Of a stretch of 51,478 nucleotides of DNA, positions 28,501 through 35,749 are shown piece by piece. The notes beneath the pieces are model-generated. The model was given only the letters and a program-made list of their open reading frames with translations, made no database searches and had not been told where the DNA came from. Each line of letters starts with the position of its first letter. The first letter of the stretch is position 1. This DNA is from an uncultured Endozoicomonas sp. (GTDB lineage: Bacteria > Pseudomonadota > Gammaproteobacteria > Pseudomonadales > Endozoicomonadaceae): assembly GCF_947495845.1 (NCBI RefSeq), contig NZ_CANMAO010000029.1, positions 1 to 51,478 on the forward strand. Direction: 5' to 3'. The position numbers and the translations under genes are program-made.

Positions 28501-29343
28501 GACGAACAACATAGTCAAGCGGAAAATGAAGTCGAAGTAACACCAGACCCATTAAGCCTGTTCAGTTTTCCAAAAGGTGCTCAACCAGGCACCTTTATGC
28601 ACAGTCTGTTTGAAGATCTTGATATGCAAAGGCTCCGTTCTGCTGAAGGTGACGCTTATCTTGATCAGTTTATATTGGAAGCCTTAGTCCGTGATGGCTA
28701 CGAAGAAGTGTGGCTGCCTGCCATTCGTGGCATGTTGCAGAACTGCCTTAATGCAGCTCTGGATGGTGACAGTATGAAACTCAAAGAACTGGCTGACACT
28801 TCACGCCGGGTAGAGATGGAATTTTTCCTGCCTATTGAGCATCTTGATCCGAATCAGTTAAACCAATTAATCAAACACCATGACCCTTTAAGTGCCAAAG
28901 CGGGCAATCTGGAATTTCATACGATGAAAGGTATGTTAAAAGGTTTTATTGACCTGACTTTTGAATATCAAGGTCGATGGTATGTTCTGGATTACAAATC
29001 CAACTTTCTCGGCATTACCGTAGACGCCTACTCTCAAGAAGCGATGGAAAGGGTTATGGTGGATCATCGTTACGATCTGCAGTACCAGCTTTACTCACTG
29101 GCGCTGCATCGTCTACTGCAACAGCGGGTGCCTGATTATCAATATGAACAGCATTTCGGGGGTGTGATTTATCTTTTCCTTCGAGGCGTTCAGGTAAACG
29201 ACAATCATCGCTATGGCATCTTCAGCCATAAGCCAACATTTGAGCTGGTGGACAGTTTAGACAGTCTATTCAAAGGAGAACTTAAAGGAGAGTTTAAAGG
29301 TGAGCTGAATAATACTGGCCCCGAGGAGTTGTTCTCATGTTGA
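25588..29343 (+). CDS. recB: exodeoxyribonuclease V subunit beta RecB
   Basis: RecB is the 3'-5' helicase and the nuclease subunit of RecBCD. Walker A is EASAGTGKTYT with Lys37. The superfamily-1 helicase boxes follow (IDEFQDTDPLQYRIF, GDPKQAIYAFRGAD, IHKSKGLEYNVVFIP, LLYVALTRS). The C-terminal nuclease has Asp1122 (GFIDLTF) and the Asp1135-Tyr-Lys1137 triad, equivalent to E. coli Asp1067, Asp1080 and Lys1082, so nuclease activity is expected. Length is 1251 residues (E. coli 1180). The GTG start overlaps the recC stop and has a strong AGGAGGT site. The C-terminus carries a KGEL/KGEF/KGEL tandem repeat. Confidence 0.96.
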   Translation: MSDTNITTHDQSPEALNPLALPLHGSRLIEASAGTGKTYTIANLYLRILLGHGSEHSKHTTPLNVDQILVVTFTEAATGELRDRVRARIHKTREDFIAGRSSDGFIQQLIDDMGSGEHSLEHCQALLLAAEQQMDEAAIFTIHGFCQRMLKQHAFESGTLFTSELITDTESMLQLCAADFWRRSFYPLEKPLVTLIRSIWKTPEDLLNHLRGWIGRSELMLMGNGVPETLTDLHQNFLAPALEIKQLWQDDQGKLADMIQSCGMGKRAKPLTRIDDVTEFVNSGELLPKLGSSNDGWEIYSTEILEKGLTKSGTMPVHPVFEKIDAFVAQPLSIKEALKAFITREALTQIKAQFSQLKASRHQLSFDDLLTNLAGALFSENTADGGELLAQAIRSQYRIAMIDEFQDTDPLQYRIFNKIYRDAGDPDVGLFMIGDPKQAIYAFRGADIFTYMQARKQVHQHYTLDTNWRSSDTMVSAANAVFQQADSPFIYNDSIPFDPVHPSPGASNKRLMFNDQPLPAMTLWLQKSFDGSTVNSESYLDTMAASTATEINRLLTAADQNQCLVSNGDKQAPLQPGDIAVLVRSRNHGQKIKDALAAQNIPSIYLSNQDSVFNSEVATDLEKILQACLHPTSERMLKAALATRLFHLNAETLNALNVDEQSWESAVDEFTRYGEFWLQRGVLPMIRQMIFRRKIAERLLTFTNGERRLTDLLHLGELLAAASLEQQGPSALIRWFSEQVTRPNQNADNQQLHLESERNLVKIITIHKSKGLEYNVVFIPFPCHLRKGDSPLFHDEKTNETILSLTPNDDASQLAEKERLAEDLRLLYVALTRSVYCCYLGMAAYKSGRASKDGKTDLHQTAVGYLLNGGDDIFAPELPTLLSNLSNQCENQQIVVAEPLSAELPIYTPVVSQDLTLSAREFKGNIQRNWWTTSYSALSRHSSSKESVSQNNLPTSVDAANEVAGFDSETRDEQHSQAENEVEVTPDPLSLFSFPKGAQPGTFMHSLFEDLDMQRLRSAEGDAYLDQFILEALVRDGYEEVWLPAIRGMLQNCLNAALDGDSMKLKELADTSRRVEMEFFLPIEHLDPNQLNQLIKHHDPLSAKAGNLEFHTMKGMLKGFIDLTFEYQGRWYVLDYKSNFLGITVDAYSQEAMERVMVDHRYDLQYQLYSLALHRLLQQRVPDYQYEQHFGGVIYLFLRGVQVNDNHRYGIFSHKPTFELVDSLDSLFKGELKGEFKGELNNTGPEELFSC
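29272..29307 (+). repeat. 12-bp tandem repeat in the recB 3' end
   Basis: Three consecutive 12-base units beginning AAAGG(A/T)GA encode KGEL, KGEF and KGEL near the RecB C-terminus. Each unit contains a Shine-Dalgarno-like AAAGGAG or AAAGGTG, 30-65 bases before the recD start. It may be slippage-derived. E. coli RecB has no such tail that I recall. Confidence 0.7.
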
Positions 29344-31349
29344 ACCATCTGCAATTACTGGAACAACAGGGAACGATTCGCCCACTGGATTATCAGTTCG
29401 CCAGATTAATTCACAGCATGGAGCCAAACCCGCTGATCACCCTTCTGGCGGCCAATGTCAGTTTTGAGCTGGGGCTTGGTAATGTCTGCATGCCGATTGA
29501 TACCTCATCGCCAAAACTGTTTGCGCTTTCCGCTGATGAAGGCGAGCAACTGATTCACCTTGCTGGTGTTCCCTCTTCTTCATGGCTTGAGTCATTGTCT
29601 AACAGCTACATTATTGGCGATGGCGCTGAGCCCACACCACTAGTGCTGGATAATGGTCGTCTATATCTCTATCGATACTGGCAATACGAACAGCATGTTG
29701 CCGGTTTCTTAACCCGACAATACAGGACATCGTTAGACCAGCAAGCGACACAATCGATTTTGCAAAGGCTATTTCGCCGTGATTATGATCTTGTCTATAA
29801 ACACTGTACCAATAAAAGCGAGACTGATCAGAGAGCGGAAATAATCAAGTGGCTGGATATAGAAGACAGTGACCAATTGAACTGGCCTGATATATTTCAG
29901 GCGTTCAATAACCCAGCATCATTTTCAAAATTGGATCACTTGATCCCAGAATCCGCCTGTCTGAACTGGCAGAAAATTGCTGTTGCATTGGCTGCAATTC
30001 GCTCTTTTTCTGTGATCAGTGGTGGTCCGGGCACTGGCAAAACCACCACCGTGACCCGTCTATTGGCATTGTTAATGGAGCTGGGACTGAATCATAACGC
30101 TCCACCCAATATCAAACTCGTCGCACCCACTGGTAAGGCAGCCGCACGACTCACAGAATCCATTGGTGGTGCACTGGCTCATTTAAATTGCAGCGACGAG
30201 GTGAAAAGTAATATCCCGACCTTGGCTGGCACACTTCACCGCCTTCTCGGCGTAGTGCCCGGCAAAGCTGGCTTCACTCATAACCATCACAATCGTTTGC
30301 ACCTGGATATTCTGGTCGTGGATGAGGCCTCCATGATTGATCTGCCGATGATGAGCCATTTACTGGCAGCACTGCCAGACCATGCGCGACTGATTCTGTT
30401 AGGAGATCGTGATCAACTGTCGTCTGTAGAAGCCGGTAGCGTTCTGGGTGATATCTGCGCTGCAGCAGGTAGCGGTTACTCTCAAGAACAGACGCTGCTT
30501 TTGGAAAATCTGACCGGACATTCTCTGCAGACGGTATTTGATCGCTCGCCCTTCGTTTCTGCTGTTACTGACAGTTTTTGCCTGCTGAGAAAAAGTTATC
30601 GGTTTGATGCCAAATCCGGCATTGGCTCTCTAGCCAAAGCGATGAACCTGGGGCAAACCGATCAATTAGAAGGCGTACTGAACTCAGGCTTTAGTGATAT
30701 TGCCTATCACCCACTTTCCACGGAGGGCAGTTATCAGCAGTTAATTACACAATGCATCGAAGGTTATCGAGACTACCTTACTCTGGTTCAACATCGCGCA
30801 AGTCCAAAACAAATTCTGGATGCATTCAATCACTTCCAACTCCTGTGTGCGCTCAGAGAAGGCCGTTTTGGTGTTAAAGGCCTGAATGATGAAATACAAA
30901 CAGCGCTTCAGGATAAGAAGTTATTAAACGTCACTGGTCAATGGTATGAAGGACGCCCGGTATTGATCACTCGAAATGATCACGGCCTCGGGCTGTACAA
31001 CGGAGATATTGGCATTACCGTTAGAAGTGCTGATGAAAAGTTACGTGTTGCCTTTGAGCTGCCAGATAAAAAAATTCGAGAGGTATTACCCAGCCGACTG
31101 CCTGAACATGAGACTGTCTTTGCCATGACCATCCATAAAAGTCAGGGCTCTGAATTTGCTAACGTGGTATTGGCGCTACCGGATAAAGACAATCCAGTTA
31201 TTACCAGAGAACTGGTGTACACAGGTATTACCCGAGCCAAATCCAACCTCTCTGTTTACGCCGATATTAAGCTGCTACATAAAGCCGCACTGACACCAAC
31301 ACTGAGACATTCGGGTTTACACAAAAGACTACTAACACCCGAACGTTAA
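29337..31349 (+). CDS. recD: exodeoxyribonuclease V subunit alpha RecD
   Basis: RecD is the 5'-3' helicase motor of RecBCD. Walker A is GGPGTGKTTT at residues 229-238 (Lys235). Further helicase motifs are VAPTGKAAARLTESI, LVVDEASMIDLPMM, LLGDRDQLSSVEAGSVLGDI and, near the end, FAMTIHKSQGSEFANVV with TGITRAKSNLSVY. Length is 670 residues (E. coli 608). The ATG overlaps the recB stop by seven bases (ATGTTGA) and has GAGGAG about 10 bases upstream. Its TAA shares a TTAA with the stop of the convergent symporter gene. Confidence 0.96.
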   Translation: MLNHLQLLEQQGTIRPLDYQFARLIHSMEPNPLITLLAANVSFELGLGNVCMPIDTSSPKLFALSADEGEQLIHLAGVPSSSWLESLSNSYIIGDGAEPTPLVLDNGRLYLYRYWQYEQHVAGFLTRQYRTSLDQQATQSILQRLFRRDYDLVYKHCTNKSETDQRAEIIKWLDIEDSDQLNWPDIFQAFNNPASFSKLDHLIPESACLNWQKIAVALAAIRSFSVISGGPGTGKTTTVTRLLALLMELGLNHNAPPNIKLVAPTGKAAARLTESIGGALAHLNCSDEVKSNIPTLAGTLHRLLGVVPGKAGFTHNHHNRLHLDILVVDEASMIDLPMMSHLLAALPDHARLILLGDRDQLSSVEAGSVLGDICAAAGSGYSQEQTLLLENLTGHSLQTVFDRSPFVSAVTDSFCLLRKSYRFDAKSGIGSLAKAMNLGQTDQLEGVLNSGFSDIAYHPLSTEGSYQQLITQCIEGYRDYLTLVQHRASPKQILDAFNHFQLLCALREGRFGVKGLNDEIQTALQDKKLLNVTGQWYEGRPVLITRNDHGLGLYNGDIGITVRSADEKLRVAFELPDKKIREVLPSRLPEHETVFAMTIHKSQGSEFANVVLALPDKDNPVITRELVYTGITRAKSNLSVYADIKLLHKAALTPTLRHSGLHKRLLTPER

Positions 31350-31359
31350 TTCGTTCGGG
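31338..31359. terminator. shared bidirectional hairpin enclosing two stop codons
   Basis: A perfect 8-bp stem (CCCGAACG, 31338-31345 / CGTTCGGG, 31352-31359) has a TTAATT loop that contains the stop codons of both recD (plus) and the symporter gene (minus). It probably ends transcription or protects 3' ends from both sides. No T-tract follows on either strand. Confidence 0.5.
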
Positions 31360-32590
31360 CCAACTCATTATTACGACCGCACTCTTCTGTCGTTTCCGGC
31401 ACTTCTGCCTCTTCAATTAAGCCCATAAAGCGCGACATCTTGGCAAAAATCATGGCAAAGGCACCATTGCCACCGATATTCATGGCTGTGCCGAAAGGAT
31501 CAAAAATCATATACACCGCGGTCATCAATCCCAGCATTTCATCCGTAAACCCCAGTAGACTTTGTAAAATGGGTCCCACAACGAGGATGACCCCACCGGG
31601 TACCGCTACCACAGAAAATTTGGCAATGGCATAAAAAAAAGCAAACAAAGTAAAACCATATATATCAGGCAACGGCAAACTAAAGGTTCTCAGTGTCACC
31701 AATGACAGCATAGTCAAACCGATAGCACTGCCAATCGTGTGAATATTGACTGTTGCAGGAACTATCGTACGCGCCATTAACGAACTGCCGGTGATTTTCT
31801 CTGTGCTATTAATCAGTACTGGCAAGCAAGCTGCACTGGAAACTGTACTTAGCCCTGTCAGGAAAGCCGGAAATACTTTTGTTATATCGGAAAAACATTT
31901 TCTGATAGAGAAATTCGCTGCAATAAAATAGTAACAGGTGAGATAGCAAACTTGAGTCATTACCACCAGAAGAAGGATTGGACCATAGGAAACAACTGCC
32001 TGGGTCAGTATACCATCCGCATGCAACTTGAAAGAAAATCCCAAAATAAATAAGGGCAAAATAGGAATAAAAATTTTACTCAGAAACCAACCGCATCCAT
32101 CGCTGGCGTTGTAGACCCAAGGCTTAAGTAAGTCCAGCTTTAACAGATTAATCAAGCAACCAACAAGAAAACCAGCGAGCAAAGCATTCATACTCGAGAA
32201 AAGTGGCACCAGCTGAAATGTCCATAACGTACCAAGACCTGCGGCCAGATACGCCTCAGAGGAGGCCTGTATTGTCAGCATAGGTACCGTGAAAATCCCG
32301 ACCAGATAGCCGGTAAAAATGGCCAAAATATTGGAGGTAAAAACCCCTAACACCAACAGTGCACAGAAAAAAAATGCATTTCGCCCAAGCCGACAAAAAC
32401 AACTCACCATAAAACTGAATACGATGAAGGGTAGGATAAACACCAACACGGATTTAATGGTCAGGCTCACAGAATAAAAGAATGCCGCGACATCATAACT
32501 AACCAAAGAATCTGTCAAGACAGGAATCATCAGTGCGACGATCAGACTAAGAGGAAGTTTTACCCTATTTATATAGCCAATGACGTTCAT
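31346..32590 (-). CDS. divergent dicarboxylate/amino acid:cation symporter (DAACS family)
   Basis: This is a 414-residue membrane protein with about eight hydrophobic spans, matching the GltP/DctA (SLC1) fold. Family landmarks are the serine-rich loop (LSTVSSAACLPVLINS; usually S-[TS]-[AS]-SSAATLP), VPGGVILVVGPIL, and the terminal membrane block FDPFGTAMNIGGNGAFA. Two substrate motifs are altered: the usual NMDG is NIHT, and the usual D-x-x-R-T-x-x-N-V-x-G-D becomes DPFGTAMNIGGN, lacking the Arg and final Asp. It probably moves a different substrate from glutamate, aspartate or C4-dicarboxylates. AGGGAG lies five bases before the ATG. A DNA dyad at 32623-32644 lies upstream. Confidence 0.85.
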   Translation of the reverse strand: MNVIGYINRVKLPLSLIVALMIPVLTDSLVSYDVAAFFYSVSLTIKSVLVFILPFIVFSFMVSCFCRLGRNAFFFCALLVLGVFTSNILAIFTGYLVGIFTVPMLTIQASSEAYLAAGLGTLWTFQLVPLFSSMNALLAGFLVGCLINLLKLDLLKPWVYNASDGCGWFLSKIFIPILPLFILGFSFKLHADGILTQAVVSYGPILLLVVMTQVCYLTCYYFIAANFSIRKCFSDITKVFPAFLTGLSTVSSAACLPVLINSTEKITGSSLMARTIVPATVNIHTIGSAIGLTMLSLVTLRTFSLPLPDIYGFTLFAFFYAIAKFSVVAVPGGVILVVGPILQSLLGFTDEMLGLMTAVYMIFDPFGTAMNIGGNGAFAMIFAKMSRFMGLIEEAEVPETTEECGRNNELARTN

Positions 32591-33002
32591 TTCACTCCCT
32601 CTGACCAGAGTCTGATGATTGCATGTGAGCTATGCAACTCACATCACCGATGTTCACGCAGCGGAGAACCCTTATAAATCGGGGCATAAAATAATACGGA
32701 GAAAACAAACAAACTGTTTTAGTCAGAGAATCTAAGACTTTCATCATTCCTGTTATTACCGAAGGGTATCAATGACTAAACATAGCCATAATTTTAACTG
32801 CGTCAAAAAATAGGGACGTTTCCCCCCGTGAACACGTCGAAAAATCCAAACTATTGCCTCAAGACATTTTTTGTTCCGTTTCTATAGATCATGTCAGGAA
32901 TTCGGAGAAAAAAATGACATAGATCAAAATGTAAACTCCCAAGATCGTTAGGATACTCCGCAAAAGATATAACCAATTCATATAAACCCTCGGAGTGAGT
33001 TC
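32591..33002. other. divergent symporter/nhaC regulatory region (412 bp)
   Basis: No reading frame is convincing here. Near the symporter start is a dyad, ATGTGAG (32623-32629) and CTCACAT (32638-32644), with an 8-base gap. Closer to nhaC, ATGTCA and TGACAT form another dyad around 32891-32920, and an imperfect GACGT...ACGTC hairpin lies near 32816-32838. AT-rich stretches (TATAAC, CATATAAA) before nhaC are possible -10 elements, but I see no clear consensus -35. Confidence 0.45.
32623..32644. promoter_or_regulatory. operator-like dyad upstream of the symporter gene
   Basis: ATGTGAG and CTCACAT are perfect 7-bp half-sites separated by CTATGCAA, located 33-54 bases upstream of the symporter ATG. 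The spacing is too wide for the CRP site TGTGA-N6-TCACA. A different repressor or activator, or an mRNA leader hairpin, is possible. Confidence 0.4.
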
Positions 33003-34439
33003 ATGGAGAAGAAAGTCCAACTGCCGTCTATGGGACAAGTGTCCCTAGTATTGGGCACCTTCCTGGTCATGGCCTTTGCGTTCACCGCCAAACTGAATCT
33101 GCCTATTCAGCTGGCACTGTGTATCGGCTGGTTCCTTGCTATGGGCCTGGGCGTTAAGCTTGGTCATAAGTACAAGGATCTTGAAGGCGCTGCTGCTGAA
33201 GGTATCTTCAAAGGCATGGGTGCCATCCTGATTCTGATCGCCGTCGGTGCGCTGGTTGGCACCTGGATTGCTGGCGGTATTGTACCTTCCATCATTTATT
33301 ACGGTCTGATGACCATTCACCCATCCATTTTCCTGCTGGCTACCATGGTGATTTGTTCCATGACGGCTCTGGCTACCGGTACCTCCTGGGGTGCTGCGGG
33401 TACTGCCGGTATTGCGATGATGGGTATCGGCCAGGGTCTGGGTGTGCCTGCCCCTGTGACTGCCGGTGCGATTCTTTCTGGTGTGTACTTCGGTGACAAG
33501 CTGTCGCCTCTGTCTGACAGTGTCATCCTGGCCTCTTCCATGTCTGAAGTGGAAATCGTTGATCATATCAAAGGCATGCTGCCCATCAGCTTGAGCGCTT
33601 ATGCGCTGACGGCTTTGGCCTTTACTCTGTACGGCCTGCAGTTTGGTGGTAACGCCGACATGGCGCAGGTTCAGGAAGTCATGATGCTGATGGATGAGAA
33701 CTTCAGTATTTCTCTTATGTCCTTTGTACCTGTAGCGATTGTTCTGGTGCTGCTGGCCAAGAAGTTCCCATCTTATCCAGTTATCATGCTGGGTGCAGCG
33801 CTGGGTATGGTGTGGGCGGTTCTGTTTCAGGATCGTACGCCAGTCGAAGCCATGAGCGCACTGTGGTCTCCACTGACTGTGGATTCTGGCAACGCATTCC
33901 TGGATAACATACTCAACCGTGGTGGTATGAACAACATGCTGGGTTCTGTTGCTGTTATCATCTTCGGCCTGGGCTTTGGTGGTCTGCTGGATAAAGTGGG
34001 CATTCTGGAAACCGTTGCTCGCACCTTCGAAAACCGCATCACCAACGAAGGTAACCTGACGGCTTACACCGTAGCGACTGCCTTCCTGGCTAACGTGTTT
34101 GGCTCTGCCATGTACGTTTCCCTGATCCTGACACCTAAGATCATGTCTGGTAACTACGATCGCATGGGCGTTGACCGTCGTATGCTGTCCCGTAGCGCCG
34201 AGTTCGGCGGCACCCTGACTTCCGGTATGGTGCCATGGTCTGATAACGGTATCTTCATGGCGGGCCTGCTGGGTGTGTCTACCTTTGCATATGTTCCTTA
34301 CATGTGGATGAGCTTTATCAGTATCGCTCTAGTGATCGCCTTTGCTTACCTGGGTAAATTCCGCCCTGCCGACGGCAAGTATGTGAAGCAACCTGCAGAG
34401 CAAGCTGAAACCTTTCAAGGCCAGCCAGCCACTGCCTGA
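33003..34439 (+). CDS. nhaC: NhaC-family Na+/H+ antiporter
   Basis: This is a 478-residue polytopic inner-membrane protein (about 11-12 helices) of the NhaC antiporter family, exchanging Na+ for H+ or, in some members, organic anions or amino acids. The family pattern is visible in SMTALATGTSWGAAGTAGIA, GAILSGVYFGDKLSPLSDSVILAS and the late SAEFGGTLTSGMVPWSDNGIFMAG. A good Shine-Dalgarno (GGAGTG) lies seven bases before the ATG. Codons are strongly biased to CTG, GGT and ACC compared with its neighbours, suggesting high expression. A strong terminator follows. Its position before asparaginase might hint at a coupled amino-acid transport role (inference). Confidence 0.92.
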   Translation: MEKKVQLPSMGQVSLVLGTFLVMAFAFTAKLNLPIQLALCIGWFLAMGLGVKLGHKYKDLEGAAAEGIFKGMGAILILIAVGALVGTWIAGGIVPSIIYYGLMTIHPSIFLLATMVICSMTALATGTSWGAAGTAGIAMMGIGQGLGVPAPVTAGAILSGVYFGDKLSPLSDSVILASSMSEVEIVDHIKGMLPISLSAYALTALAFTLYGLQFGGNADMAQVQEVMMLMDENFSISLMSFVPVAIVLVLLAKKFPSYPVIMLGAALGMVWAVLFQDRTPVEAMSALWSPLTVDSGNAFLDNILNRGGMNNMLGSVAVIIFGLGFGGLLDKVGILETVARTFENRITNEGNLTAYTVATAFLANVFGSAMYVSLILTPKIMSGNYDRMGVDRRMLSRSAEFGGTLTSGMVPWSDNGIFMAGLLGVSTFAYVPYMWMSFISIALVIAFAYLGKFRPADGKYVKQPAEQAETFQGQPATA

Positions 34440-34461
34440 TCTCTGACACATTCTGATTCAC

Positions 34462-34497
34462 GGCCGCCTGAAGATTTCTGAAGGCGGCCTTTTTTTT
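34462..34497 (+). terminator. rho-independent terminator of nhaC
   Basis: GGCCGCCT (34462-34469) and AGGCGGCC (34482-34489) form a perfect 8-bp GC-rich stem with a 12-base loop. Eight consecutive T residues follow directly (34490-34497). This is a textbook intrinsic terminator, separating nhaC from ansA. Confidence 0.93.
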
Positions 34498-34582
34498 CCT
34501 CAGGTCAACCAGTGCGATGGTTTCAAGTAATAAACTTGTATACTTTATGAACATCGCCGTTTGAAGAAACAACAGGTTATTC

Positions 34583-35596
34583 ATGAGCAAGAAAATTTAC
34601 GTAGCCTACACCGGTGGCACCATTGGCATGCGCCCCTCAGACGCCGGCTATGCGCCCGGCGATAATCTGATGGGTTTGCTGGAAGAAAAATTGCCAGCGG
34701 ATGTCATGGCCAGCCTGCCGGAGTTTGATCTTTATGAGTACCCACAGCTGATTGATTCCAGCAATATCCGCCCGGATAATTGGAAGCAAATCGCCTCTGA
34801 TATTGCCAGCCGTTATGAAGACTACGATGGTTTTGTGGTACTTCATGGCACCGATACCATGGCCTACTCCTGCAGTATGACCTCCTTTATGCTGCAGAAT
34901 CTGCAAAAGCCGGTGATTTTCTCTGGCTCCCAGATTCCCCTGTGCGAGGCACGCACCGACGGCCTGGAAAACTTCGTCGGCGCCCTGACCATGGCGGCTG
35001 ATGATCGAATCAAAGAAGTTTGTCTCTATTTCAATGGTCGCCTGCTTCGCGGTAACCGTTCCCGAAAACTGAACGCTTACCTGTTTGATGCCTTTGACAG
35101 CCCTAACTATCATTGGCTCGGCCGCGCGGATATTCACGTTGAGTTGAACGAAGCCCTGCTTTGGAAACCAACCGCCAAAGAAAACTTCCAGCTGGCCTGC
35201 AGCTCCGACACCCACGTGGGTATTCTGCAACTATTCCCTGGCATTACTGCTCAATGGATGGAATCGGCTCTCAACCAACCAATGGATGCATTCATCCTGA
35301 GAACTTACGGTACCGGTAACGGCCCCGATGGTGATCAAGCTCTGCTGGACACTTTTGCCAAAGCCACCGCCAACGGCAAACTGATTGTTAACCTTACGCA
35401 ATGCCACCGCGGTACAGTGCATCAGGGCAGCTATGCTGCTGGATCTGCACTTGCCAGAGCGGGCATTGTGGGCGGCCTGGACACCACAACGGAAGCCATG
35501 TTCTGCAAGCTGCATCATCTTTACTCTCTGGGCATGAGCACAGATGAAGTAAAAGCCATGCTCAGCGTTAGCCTTGCTGGTGAAGTTACCATCTAA
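34583..35596 (+). CDS. ansA: cytosolic type I L-asparaginase AnsA
   Basis: AnsA hydrolyses L-asparagine to aspartate and ammonia. The first active-site box is YTGGTIGM (Thr10-Gly-Gly-Thr13), and the second is HGTDTMAY (His88 to Tyr95, with Thr90 and Asp91). The conserved GSQIPL and TDGLEN segments are present. No signal peptide is visible, so it is cytoplasmic. Length is 337 residues (E. coli AnsA 338). It stands between the nhaC terminator and a weak hairpin upstream of hom. Its product aspartate feeds the threonine pathway and NAD synthesis (nadB), both represented in this window. Confidence 0.95.
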   Translation: MSKKIYVAYTGGTIGMRPSDAGYAPGDNLMGLLEEKLPADVMASLPEFDLYEYPQLIDSSNIRPDNWKQIASDIASRYEDYDGFVVLHGTDTMAYSCSMTSFMLQNLQKPVIFSGSQIPLCEARTDGLENFVGALTMAADDRIKEVCLYFNGRLLRGNRSRKLNAYLFDAFDSPNYHWLGRADIHVELNEALLWKPTAKENFQLACSSDTHVGILQLFPGITAQWMESALNQPMDAFILRTYGTGNGPDGDQALLDTFAKATANGKLIVNLTQCHRGTVHQGSYAAGSALARAGIVGGLDTTTEAMFCKLHHLYSLGMSTDEVKAMLSVSLAGEVTI

Positions 35597-35607
35597 TCAG
35601 TACCCCT

Positions 35608-35640
35608 GGAGGCGACGCCTGTTGCCTCTAGTTCTTTGTT
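35608..35640 (+). terminator. weak terminator-like hairpin after ansA
   Basis: GAGGC (35609-35613) pairs with GCCTC (35624-35628), followed by a T-rich stretch (TAGTTCTTTGTT). The stem is short and the tract is interrupted, so it is probably an inefficient terminator. Confidence 0.4.
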
Positions 35641-35690
35641 TATAACTGCTTCCTTACTCACCTCTATCGCATCCCCCGTTTATTTAAGGC

Positions 35691-35696
35691 TATAAT
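35691..35696 (+). promoter_or_regulatory. -10 element of the hom promoter
   Basis: A perfect TATAAT lies 54 bases before the proposed hom start. There is no matching -35 at 16-18 bases, so an activator may be needed. Just downstream, around 35706-35724, is the partial dyad GTTATACCGGGTATGAAC, which could be an operator. Confidence 0.45.
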
Positions 35697-35749
35697 TCCC
35701 CCGTCGGTTATACCGGGTATGAACATAACAATGAATGCGGGGTAACAGT

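Noticed and set aside
32623-32644. CRP-binding site upstream of the symporter
   Set aside because: TGTGA and TCACA are present, but the spacing is 10 bases, not 6, so CRP is not expected to bind.
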